Shown: positions 48,186 through 60,600 of the stretch, piece by piece
Position numbering within the stretch: position 1 is the first letter of the stretch
Layout: every line of letters begins with the position of its first letter
Notes under the pieces: model-generated
What the model saw: only the letters and a program-made list of their open reading frames with translations
Databases searched by the model: none
Told to the model about the DNA's origin: nothing
Made by a program: the position numbers and the translations under genes
Origin: Galaxea fascicularis
Lineage: Eukaryota; Cnidaria; Anthozoa; Scleractinia; Euphylliidae
Length of the DNA stretch: 64,000 nt
Assembly: GCA_948470475.1 (NCBI GenBank)
Contig: OX419336.1
Span: forward strand, 13,892,979 to 13,956,978
Direction: 5' to 3'

Positions 48186-48249
48186 AACTCCCGATAACTC
48201 GAACCTTTTTCGATTTCCCTTGAAGGTTCGAGTTATCGGAACTCAACTG
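48186..48249. mobile_element. Right terminus of the Tigger element with subterminal hairpin
   Basis: ATAACTCGAACCTT and its complement AAGGTTCGAGTTAT form a hairpin (48192-48237). The end reads CGGAACTCAACTG followed by TA at 48250-48251, i.e. the inverted form of a CAGTTGAGTTCC terminus, typical of Tc1/pogo-type elements with a TA target. The matching left terminus was not found and is presumably lost at the Penelope junction. Confidence 0.7.
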
Positions 48250-50762
48250 TAAATTCCAAGCTGGAGGGGAGGTCTTGACCACTGCGTAGCCACGTAGCCA
48301 CCTTTTTCCCTACTACCAAATTACGAGGGGGAGAGGAGGTCTTGACTACTGCATAGCCGCGTAGCCGCGTAGCCAGCACCAGACAAGTATGACATATATG
48401 TATTTCTGGTTCTCAACGCATTAGCGGGAATTAACTGCGAATCCGTGTAGCCAGCTTTTTCAGGGGTATGACTTCAAATGGCGGGGTATTCAGCAGTTAC
48501 TCCACAGACTCACTGTGTTCCTAGATTATCATCACACTACTCTGGCCTAAGGGAAGCTTTTCCCGTAAGTCCCTCTTGATAGTAGGTGAATTCAAAAGCT
48601 ACCTCAGAAAATTGATCTTCGTTCGTTTTATAATGACCTATGTAGCAAAGATTACCTATAACATAATCAGCTCGAAGCAAGGTCAGAGATTCGAAACAGG
48701 ACAAGGAAGTGCTTTCTGAGCCTGGGTAAAATTGTCCAACTCTTCACCTTAATGCAAATACCGGCATGTAATTATAGTAACCTTTCTGTACAACGAAGAA
48801 AATATTCTACCTTTTAATTAGAGAGTTTAATCGAAATTTTCAGCCAAAGTTGAAAGAGCTTGGATGTTCTTTCGATTTCGACTTCGTACAGACGACTGCA
48901 AAATTACCAGGAAAGCTTGCACGAAATGAATGATCGTGTTTTGTCCTCAGTGGAGTTAATTTTTAAAGGGTTTAAACCTAAAGAAACATGAATTCCAGGC
49001 AAATCCCCATAACATTTCACGCCTCCCCTAATTCACAGCTTCAATAAGCTTAAATAGGGACGGAAGCTAAAGCTAACGGCCTTCATCACTGCACGTACTG
49101 GACATAACGAAAGCAGTCAATTAAACCGTGGATGCAGCTTATCGATCGATTGGAATTACCTTGTAAATAACGTACCTTTGATCCCAGTCATCCACGTTTA
49201 TAGAGGCCATTCAAACAACTAGTTCAGTGACGAAAGCATACACACGACTAAGGCCAATATAAGCAGTTGGAAGAGTTAAATGTCAACACGAAAGCAAAGT
49301 ATTCAACATGGCGTCCAATTCCAAATTTGACCCAGTTTTCTCATCCAATCAGAGAATACCTACCAACTCCAAGATACTTCCGGTTGCAAAATTCGCTTCC
49401 GATCAATCGAACAATTATTTCAATTCAGCAGACCAAGTGGCCTTTATTTTCGCGGCGTTCTTTTCAAAGATTTCTTTATACCTTTCAGCTGATCGAGGCA
49501 AACACGCAAATGCTACATTGAGTCCCTAATTCATCTGGACGACCGCGGTTTTATCACAATTTATTTTACGTTGTTTCAGTATAAAGCAGTAATACCGTTT
49601 AAACTAGAACGAGAAGGCCGTCGGGATAAAAATACAGCAGAAAAATTATTCTCAATATCACACATGTTTAACTTAGCAAGTCCAAATTTCTTTCAACTGA
49701 AAATCTGTTTGCAAGACAATAGTACGGAGAGAGCAGCTGGGAGTATGAAAAGACAAAGCAAGGAGACGCTTTCCACCAATCATTACAAAGATCAAATCTA
49801 CGCATTGAAATCGTCAGCCAATCAAAATGAACTGCTTAAGACATTATCTATGCACTAAAGAAGACCAACTGATAGTTGAGAAACTATAAAGGAAATTTCT
49901 GCCTTAAAGAAGATTTTTCAAATAAAATCATCAAAGTCAACGCTAGTTGGGACGAATAAAGTATGTATGTATGTAGTTTTAAGTCCATAGAGCAAGGCAT
50001 ATTTCAAATCTAGATAACAACTTTAGAATGCTTTAAATGGATTTCGCAACACCACCGCATCCTTTGTAACCCCTCAAAGGATGAATAATGAACAATGGCT
50101 TTCTTTTACCCGCCGTGTGTAAATACATACAGGCACGAGTCGCTCCTTTGTAATGATTGTGAACATTTAAAAAAAGGCGTCTATTCATTCGTTGGCGAAC
50201 ATTCACAGCGATCTAGACCACGTGCAAACTGCGAAACAAAAAAATATTCATGACGATCGTTTAAACTTTTATTACCGCGCAGTGCGATTGTCGCAAAAAA
50301 GCGATATCGCACCCATTTGGCTTTAAAACCTCCTAGTCTGATTTATAATTTTGATTGTTTACGTTGGCGAGGTATCTTCCGCTAGCATTTTTGGGTTCTA
50401 CGTACAGGATGCGTTTTCTCAAAAAGCCGCCAGGCCTGTGATGAAAGTGTCCTCGCATTCAATATTCTTTCATAAGGGCGGAAAATCGTATTTTTCTCTT
50501 CAGGTCAAATCAAACACAGCCATTGTCAAAAACATATCAGAAAAGCGAGCTCGATCCTCGAATCTGATTTCATGTGATCATTATTAATTTTCCCACAAGC
50601 AGGTAGGACCACGTGATGTGGACCACAGAACCATTCATCTGACTCGAATTTTGTTGAACTTGACAGAAAAAGCAACGACGTGGCGAGGTGAACACAATAG
50701 CACCTGCTGTATACGTAATCCACTAAGGCACCATTTCGCCTTAGTTTCTACAATTCTGGGAT
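48250..50762. other. Upstream region of the CPEB-like gene
   Basis: Non-coding as far as I can see. A degenerate direct repeat rich in GTAGCC lies at 48266-48302 and 48335-48380. Several short open frames (49267-49529, 49571-49858) show no recognisable similarity. The promoter should lie toward the right end, but no core element is certain. A CACGTG motif lies near 50611. Confidence 0.5.
48266..48380. repeat. Two-copy direct repeat rich in GTAGCC
   Basis: GAGGTCTTGACYACTGCRTAGCC is seen twice, each time followed by iterated CGTAGCC words. It lies just outside the Tigger right terminus. Confidence 0.6.
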
Positions 50763-51617
50763 ATGGCCGATTTTGGCCACACAACAAGATCACTGTCACC
50801 AGTCAACTACAGTCACAGCGACTCGCGAACGACGTCGCTTTTTTTCCCTGGAAATCTCAAAGAAGACCACACCGACAACAAAAATATTAAAAACGGTGCT
50901 TGCGAAGACTGCTTAGACGATCCACCGAAATCTAAAGTAATTACGCAGGGAAACACTGCTTTGGAGCAGACAAAACTGAACTTCACAAGGGACTCGGAGA
51001 ACTCCATGTTTCACGATTTTGCGACTTCGACCACGTTTTGGTCGCCAGCTAACGTAGACGATGTTTTTGTACAGCCGGCAATTCCTCAACCTAACGGCAT
51101 TCATTTGCCTCCACATACGCCAGTAATAACGCAGCCTCGAAGAATAAATGCCCCAACTAACATCACAACAACAATGAACCATCAGCCGAGAAGACCAGTT
51201 CCTCATAACTCACCTTTTATAACGCAGAGCAAATCAATGCCGACTATTACGACTCTAGGGGGATGGAATCAGCAAGCTCCGCAATCCATTTCAGGCTGGC
51301 CATCACAGCAACACAATTCCTGGGGAAGTCGGCATTCAAACCATGCCATGAACGCGATAAATTTCCCACATGGGAGAAGCTCTCGGCCATCTTCGTTAAC
51401 GCTACCAAGCTCTTCACGGATAAGAAATCATCGGCCAAATCATTCGTTCGCTCCTCCATCACGATCGGCCATATCTACACAGAGCATAACACAAGGTCTA
51501 CAAAGCCTTAGCTTGACAAGGCAACCAGTGGATGGAACGATTTTAGACGATATTCCGAGTCTTGGAAACTCACATGGCCAAAATAGTGAGCTTTCAAACT
51601 CACTTTACTCTTACCAG
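50763..51617 (+). CDS. CPEB4: CPEB-like exon 1 (low-complexity N-terminus)
   Basis: 855 nt, residues 1-285, phase 0 donor CAG|GTAAAG. It is rich in Ser, Pro, Asn, Gln and His, without predicted folded domain. A non-coding 5' exon may precede it. Confidence 0.93.
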
Positions 51618-54600
51618 GTAAAGTTAATGCATACACCTTAAAGAGAAAAACGACATAACCTTACTTGGAATATATTTTGAACGAAATTATAGTCTAGTAC
51701 AAAAGAACAACTCCATGATGATTTTTTCGCCAGATCGTTCCGAAACTATAATTTTCCAAATTGTAGATTATTTGTTCTTCGCCATAAATGGCACAAAACA
51801 TAACTTCCTACGTTTTTAAGCCAGCAATCTTTATGTACGTATTGTTTTAGTTTTGTAAATCTGGATTCTCCGTACAAAATTGCCCTAAAGTCGAGGAGAA
51901 GATGGGAAACATAAGTTTAAAATTACAAATACGGATTCATCATCAACAACGTTGTCTTATTTCTTTTCGCGATACCATACATAAATTAATGAAGGAAAAA
52001 TTGGCCAAAAGGTACAGCTGCTTCTAAATTAAGCCTTAATAAAACTGGAAATTTAGGGAAATTTTGAAAGCCTTCGAGTTCGCATACTTTCGTCGCTAAT
52101 GCTTCTTTTGTGTTCTTTCTTTTCTCAGGATTCAATGAAATTCCCGTCGCTGGAAACACGTTTGCTCGATATAATTCGGTCCCCGTCGGATCCACCAGAT
52201 AACTTGAGCGGTTAGTATGACCTTTTATTACAAAATAAGATGCTTCTTTCCAACGGAAGAAAAAAGAAAATTAGACAATTGATCAAGACACTAACTGGAA
52301 AGTAACTTGACCATTGTCAATTCTGTGTTGTTTTACCGCGTTAATAAAACTAGTATTTTGTTTTCGGAAATTACGCTTGTATGCAAATATGGAAAAATGC
52401 TTCTAAGATCTTTTCGTTTAGACAGTTTCTAAGGGAAATTCCCCATCCGAAAGTTATGCATTCTTACTGATGCACAAATTTACTATCGCGATAAATATCA
52501 GGGTGAACAATTCTACATTTGTTGAGAGTCTTTTTCATGCGCTTTTATTTCCCCTTTGAAAATTTAATAGTTAGCAACTGAATGAAGTAAGGATATGGTA
52601 AAAAGTTGCTTTCACCCTGAATTTGTCTCACCCGTCACCTGCGCTAGGCGCCATGGCTTTATAAATTTTTAATAAGTTTACCAAAATGGCTAGAAGCGAG
52701 AGTAGTTGACTCGCTTTCAACAAACCTTCCATTAGAGACTTTTACTCCATTCTAAAGTTTTAGGTCTCAAAATGTTTAAAAACGGTGGTCACACTGAACA
52801 GAGATTTTATGTTTCGCTGTCTGGTGAACGTTTATTTGGAGGAGGGAAGATTTCGTATTTGTTTGGGCTAGAGCAAACCCACAAAAATGGCGGACTGATA
52901 CAACCTTTTGCGAAGGTTTCAAAACAAGTGAATTGAAAAGTGTAATTTGGCAGTAAAACTACACAGCACTGCAACGCAAAATATGCACCTTAGGAACAAT
53001 GCATTTGTCTTGTTTCCTATATCCTTTAATTTCTCAGGTGCTGTACTCGTCATAATAATCAAGAACCCCATTAAACTGACCACATTTTCAAGGAAGGAAA
53101 CCGTGAAATTACCTCTATTTATATTTCTCTCAAAGACACTTTCTGGCGGTCGTAAACTGAAAGCGTTTTTAATACCAAACGCAAATTTAAACTCAAACGA
53201 ATTCATGGTGGGCTGTTATAGATATCCCTTATTTTCAAATCCTATATTTGAAGGCTTCGAACAAGGAGCCTTAAAAACCAGACACTTTTTAGGTCGTTAT
53301 CACATGATAGATATTTTGAAATTTGATTTCGACGGTCGATAAGGCATCACTGAAAAGTAACCAAGCTTCTTGTTTGCTTCGTACCTTGCCCTATAAGTTC
53401 CACTAAAATGTGTTGCGTTTTAGCTTTAAAGTACCGTAAATATTTCTCATGGTTATATGAATGTCGTTTCGTAAAAGTAAATTACAACGTTGAGATTTGT
53501 ACAATTTACATTTCTTGCGTTCATATATACTTTCAGTTGATCACAGGATTGCGACACCAGAATAGCTTGGAATATCAGAAAAAAACAACAACAACAACGA
53601 AAAGTAGTTACCTGATCGTATCCTCACATAGATCATTACAAAGGGAGGATATATTACTTATTTTATGTTCGAATAAGAAGGAGATATTCGGAAATCCTGG
53701 GTTTTTTTAAAGGGATGATACTGACATAACACTTTCAACCGATGCGAAGCAATGGTAACCTATCTTAATGTTAAGCAACGATTCGTAAAATCCGACTTCA
53801 AAACTCTATTGCGCAGACAAAAGATCTCGTCCAACCAACAAACATATCTGTTTGAGGAACACGAGCAATTTTTGATGAAGGCTGTGCTTGATCGTGACTC
53901 AATGTGAAATCTCCGATGGTTAGTCAACAGCTGGTCCTGGTGTAAAAATAAAAATTAAAAAACCAGAGAGTAAACCACTTGATTACGTCGGTAAACTGCG
54001 ACAAATCATTCATTCGGCTCGCTTTCAACCGAAGCAAGTGACAAAAAAGTCTTGTATTGAAAGAATGAAAAGGAAAAGGTCAATAGAGCAAGAATCCGAC
54101 AAACGCCTCCGCATTTTCACTCGAGAAGAAAACATAGAATGAGTAATAACACTAGTACATCTAAACAACACTACCGACATGAAATCTCTCAAAATGGAGG
54201 GTTTCAAACAGAAAGGAAAGCAGAACAAGAGGTTTAGCGATGATCAATCAACAAAGGCGTCGACCAGAATAAAAAAGGTCCGATGTTATAAGTTTATTAG
54301 GCAAACGTCTCCCTCAGATATTTTCTCTCGACATTATTTCGTTGCTCAAGAAGAATCGATTAGCAAATGGCAATCTTAGAGAGCAAATTTAGCTTAAAAA
54401 ACCAATGGACTTTGTCGAACTGGTCTTGATACGAAAAAGGAAAGTGGAAAAAAATATGATAAATATTCATAAATCTTCAAGTTGTTGTGGTCGACGACCA
54501 TTTTTGAAAGGTTCTCAATGTCTTTGGAACTTTTTTCACTTGCTCACTGAATTTTGTTTTCTTCTTGTTTTATAGTCGCTTGCGAAAGTCCAATTTTTTT

Positions 54601-57600
54601 GTGCCATATTATAGCTAAAATTGTGTTTATCGAGCTCGCTTTGTTTTCGTTAAGAAAATTCGACGACACCAGAGTCAAAATAAAGAGTAAAATGGAAAGA
54701 GACTCTTTGGACCATAAAACTTAAACTATGTACCGGAGTCAAATGATACGATCGCAAGAGTATGTACGAAAGCGGCTACAAAATGAAGAGAGAAACTTTA
54801 ATAATTAAAAACAGTCTCACATAAGGTTATATTTCATCTAAAATTCATTCTTTGGAGGCCTTCTAGCTCAACAGGGAGTCCTCCCAGTTAGCTGTTATTA
54901 ACATTTTGCTTCATGTGTTTTGGGGAAGATCTTTTTCTGTAGGACCACAAGCTGAGTTTGAAGTGAAGCGACCAAAACAGCTGTACGAATATTCCACTAA
55001 AAACGTGTCAAAATTGATGTTTACTAGGAATCAAGTTAAAAATCCTCTTTTCTGGTTGGTCAGGGTGGGAATGGAGAAAGCCAAACATGGCAGCTAGGGG
55101 AAGCAAAGGTGATGGCAATGCCAGACATCGTATTGAGAAAAATGTTTAGCGGAAAATAATATAATGAGGTTTCCTAGGCGAATTTCGTAAGAAGCCACTT
55201 TAGTGTCAGAACCTGCGCCCAGCAGTTACAGAAGACAGTTGATGGGTTTGGTTTGAAATCAGTAGCATTGAACTGTTCATTTGCAATAAAAATCGAGCTT
55301 TTTGTAGTTCGACCAGCACGACAGCTCTGACTAATGTAAATCTATCAGAGCAATTAATTTAAAATTCCATCCGAGCCGATAAAATTGCCAATCGTCGCAC
55401 TTTTTTTTAAATATTCAGATAACATTTATTGATTACTATGCCATGCATTAGATAGAAACCTTTTTCTGAAGATGCGCTTAGAAATTTCGAATAGGTAAAC
55501 ACCACCTCCTGAATGTCCTCATTTATGACTGAACCAAGCCGTGAAAATTCAATTTAGTTTTCTTTATTTATGAAGAAATCTAAATAGGCTCTCTAATTTT
55601 GTTGTAGACTGTATTCCGAGAGCAATCAGCGTTGTATTGTTTCAAAATCTGGAAAACCAGGGCTTTTTTGTCGACTGAATTTTAAAGTAAACTTATAAAT
55701 AAAAAAAGAAATAAAAAATAGGCGCTAACCATGCAGAAAAGCTGGAAATCGTTTGTTGTCTTGCGACATGCACCGTGTAAAGTATATTGCAGGCGTTATT
55801 AGTTTACTTGAGAAAAGAACACTGAATACAAAACTATATTAGCTGGAAATGTTGGCGTTGAAAACACACCGTCAAAATTGAATTATAACTCTGTTTTGCT
55901 GGAAAGAGGAAATATTTTTCAGACAAGGATTATTCAGGAAGAAAACAACAAAAACTGTGAAAATATAGGTAATTGTTTGCGAGGCATTAAGAGCATAAAT
56001 CATTATCATAGCAAAGACAGGACAAACGCGAGTAATTTATCATCTCTAAAGTCATCAATCTTTTTTCTCCTTCGCGGTAGACTTTACGATAAGAGGTTTT
56101 CTAGTGCGATCAGTATGTTAAACTGATTCATATTCAAGATGGAGTATTTTTTCTGCCTCTACACTAGTGTAAGCCACATTATCCCAATTTCCGATCAAGT
56201 CAAAATAAAATATATCTTTTTGGTCAATCATGGCCATTGATTTTTCAGGCAAAATGATCTGACTGACAGCTCGAGAAAAAGTGAAATATAAAAATTATAT
56301 TCATCACCTATTCGTAAAGCTCGACTTTAAACATACATAATTTAAAAGCCAGGAAAGCGCTTGCTCTGTCAAATGAACGATGAGTTTGTACTTGTCATAT
56401 AGAAGAAATCCGCCCATTAAATTATACATGCAGACGCTATGGAAATTGTAGTTAACTCTCCATTCAAGGTAAATCCAGAGCCGAAATTAAGTGTATATAA
56501 TAAAAATTGGTAACGCGGAAGAAATGGTCTCAAAAGCAGAGAACCTTGAGAAACGCTAAGGCGTCAAATCTACGAAAAAAATTGTTAATTTCACTGAAAC
56601 TTTGCAGGAAAAAGTAGAAACTGTAAGACCATATTACATGGTGTTTTGCAGCTTAATTAAATTTAAATTTGAGTCAACGACAACAAGATTTATTATTTGT
56701 CTCAGAAAAGAAACGAATTTCTATAAAATACGAGGAAAGAAAACCTGCTATTTAGAAATATTTAAAGACACAGGAACTTTGGTACAGTAAAAAAAATTGC
56801 CTTTGTAGTTCTGCGACTCGTTTCTTCCTAACTATCCGCACCCCCAAAAAGCCGCCATAAACACTGTCTAGGTTCAGTATAATTTACCGACGAGGCCTGC
56901 GAGGCAACATTCACGTCTTTAAATTTTAATGGTAGGATTTAAATAAATCAATATCTACCAGGTAAATTTCTCAGCACGCTGTGAAAAGTCGTTCATTAAG
57001 AATCCCAATTACTTCTAATAAGGAAATGAAGGAAGGGTTTTTTTTCTGAAAGGGCATTAATTTTTTAGGAAGGATATCTTTGTCCTGGCTGAAGAGCCCA
57101 TCAAAATTCTTAAAAGTCACTCAAGAGACAGTGGCTTAGCAAACGCCTTCACTGCGACTTAGATTAGAAAAGATAAAAACAACAAACCCGTAAACCAAAA
57201 AGTGAGACACAACATCCTGTTTTACATAAAGCATGCCTAAAAAATTGAATATTTTGAGGAATTTTGAAATAGTGGTAGAAACTGGATGTGAACCAAAAGG
57301 ATGTGAGAAGAAAAAAACAGGAGGATTCAAAATTTTCAGATCAAGCTCTGAGCGAGGCTCGTCATGCAACGGTGAAACAAACATGTTATTAGTTAGACTT
57401 TTTTAAGCAAAGCTTTTATCACAAACTGATGGCTCTTGATAAACAAATTTTCGGCTCGTGTTCTTCCGCTAGACATCCATAAGAGAACTTCAATATTCGG
57501 AATTTTTATTAAGCGTTTTCGCGTTCTTTAGACGATGAATTTTCAGTCCAGCAAATTAACAAAAGATAGATACGAGGTGTATGATGGCTGAATAAGTCAT

Positions 57601-60600
57601 ATTCGGGAAAAGAACATTTACAACATCGATTTCAACAGGAAATCCTCACGACTTTTGATTATTAACCAATACATCACGAGCGGCGTTTGTTCCTGTGGTA
57701 CTGAAAATAAAATACGTATGAAAATACGTATACTATCCATTTCAAAAGTCCTCTGCCCTTCAAGAAAAGCCCAAATTTTTTGTCAATCGTACTGCGGTTT
57801 TTGTAATTTTAGAGCACACAAAATTGCAAAAAGAAATTAAATGACCCAAGTTGCTTATCTGGGAAATAAAAAGAGATGTAAAAGATGTGGCATTATTGGA
57901 TCGCTCTGATAGGTGCTAACAGACGTTCCAAGGTTTAATATAAAGGAATCGCATTATCTCGGATTCAACGCTTAGGGAACAGGAAAATATACAGTCATAC
58001 TGCTTCTCTTATACTAAGAAGATTTGGGTGCTTTTGTATTTAAGGGAGATCAAAAGGAAGAGGTGTGGGGGTTCTAGTCCAAAAACATTAAGATTTTCAA
58101 AGTGGCTGCCCAAAAGATTTTTGGGCCCCTGCTTCTTCGCCAAAATGAAAGGTCATTTCAATTTTTTTTCAACATCGTTGGCGCTTAATACATTTTCATT
58201 TTTCAAAGGAAAAAATTGGCACGTGAATTTCTGATTAACCAATAGAATACTAAGTCAGTTTCACATTCGTTTACGTTTGGCTAAAGGACGTCTCGCGAAG
58301 CCATGACTAAGGGACCCACAGATTGACCATACAAAGAATAAATCAGTTTAGTCGGTTAAAAATCCAGACCTGATCATCCGTTGATTCCAGACTCAGTCAA
58401 AAAACACGAATAAAGGTCAATAAGCAGACGTGTTTTCAGCTTGAAAGCTGTGGGTCTCTTTTCACTGCTAACATCTGTAATTGCTGAATCATTTTTTTTT
58501 TGCTAAAGCAATGTCGGAGTTTGTTCCCGATAGAGACAAATACACAGAAAGTAGACTGTTATATGACATGTGATTTATCAGCCCAGGAAACCAAGGCTAA
58601 TGACTTCTTTTTTGATTTGTGATTTCAGCCTTCAAATATCATCTGCAGAAGAAAGGACTCTCCCACGCAGGAGGTAAATAAATTAAATATTCCATTCGTT
58701 AACAGCACATGTAACATGGTATAATGCCGCAGCTGAGATAGGGTACAAAACTACGAATCCTTGAGAAGTATTGAGAACACTTGCTGAAAATGGGATCCAA
58801 GTTCAGGACGTTGTCGAGAAAACAAAACGATACGAAAACAGTTTTATTCCTAGACAAACATGGCCGTTCACGTCATGCCGAAACCACAAATCCGATTGGT
58901 TTGCGAGGACAATAGTATCAGTCCAAACAAGGAGCTAACAAGGCAGCTAGCAGTGGATTAAAGTAAACAACCTGATGAAATCTCTAAGCTGATCATTCAA
59001 ATGAAAGCTTTCCACATTGAAACCTTTTCGTTCAATGAGAAAGATCGAGGAAGAACTTTCTCGTTTTGTTCTGAGATCGTTTAGTGTGGCCATTAAACTG
59101 CCAACCGTTGAGCGGTAGAATTTTGGGGTGTTCCTTAGAAATATAGAAAAGCAAAAGAGCCAACAATTCCTTAAACATAGTTACAACATCATCCGTTTCC
59201 TTGGCGTAGGCGAAATGAACCCGCTTCCTCTATCGTAGAATACAAAAAGCAATAATATGTTTTGACCACTTTCCTAGAGATCTTTAGACTCCTACTGACC
59301 TAAAAATACCAACCAATGTGATGGAAATTACTCAAGAAAACACACCTCACAAAATTAATCGAAAACCAGCTGCTGTCAGTGTCACTTAATGAGAAAGCAG
59401 ATGTTGATCAAAAACAAAATTTTCTCGTCTATAAAAGGCAAACGATTGGGCAATGCAAAAAACCTTTTAAAAGGTTTCGAAATATTCTGTGTAACGTTCT
59501 TGCCACAAAATTATGCATTTCAGTAGGTGAAAAAAAAGAGCTGAAAACTTCACAATTTTACCGCACAAACCGCTAGGAAGGCGCACAATTTTCCACCATC
59601 GCTGTTAACGTCATTACTACGAACCAAATATTTATAGGGATGGCCCTCCTACTCCACAAATACACTCAAACTCTTTCTTTACAAGAACATTCCGTGTTGT
59701 TCACTGATTTCTAAATATTTATTGCATTTGTGCTCTCCACAGATCAAATTGTTCCTTCAATCTGGTCGCTTAATTGCTCTCCCACCTCAGAGCTTCCTGA
59801 TCACATTGAGCGTTATTCTCGCAAAGTGTTTGTTGGGGGATTACCCCCAGACATTGATGAAGGTAAGCCACACAATTTTTAAGCAGTGCGTTAAAATATC
59901 AAGGACAGCAGTTTGGGAGGGGCCGGGTTGGGGGGGGGGGGGGGAGGGGGGCAGAGTCCCCCACTTTTTGTGGAAAAAATAATGAATTAGTAAAAGACAT
60001 TTCTAATAAAGTACTTTCACGTTTTTTCATTGTGCCTATTTATGATCGTTTGGATCATCCCTGTCGCCTCAATTGAATATTTAAGATTAAGCCCAAAAAC
60101 AAATTTCCCCCACCTCGCCAAATTCGAGAAAGGTACTTATTATACTTGAATATTTGGTATAGTGAAACAAATCGTTAACCCCTGAAATTTAGCCGCAATG
60201 CTACAAGAAGGATTTATTAAGGTGTTAATACTACTACTATGATCTTTCTTGTAATCAGCCCTACCAGTGGACACTTAATTTAGATGTACTGGTATATAGA
60301 GTTGGAATTTTGAAGGTGTTTTGGACAACTATCAGTATCAAGCCAAACGTATTTTCAAACACTTATTACCTTCCTTTAGCAACCCCTAATCGCCGTCACA
60401 GAAAAGCCACGCGACACCAAAACTAAGTCTTAACGAGCGCTTCAAGAGATTTCGTTTGACAACATTCCATTATTTCCAGCTTAGAGTGAACAATATTTTC
60501 CTTTGTAGATGAGATCCACGCCAGTTTCTGTCGTTTTGGTAGTTTAACTGTTGACTGGCCCCACAAGGCAGAAAGCAAGTCTTACTTCCCGCCTAAAGGT

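Noticed and set aside
50913..51462. Minus-strand frames over the CPEB first exon
   Set aside because: Shadows of the plus-strand coding exon, which has clear start, splice site and family identity.
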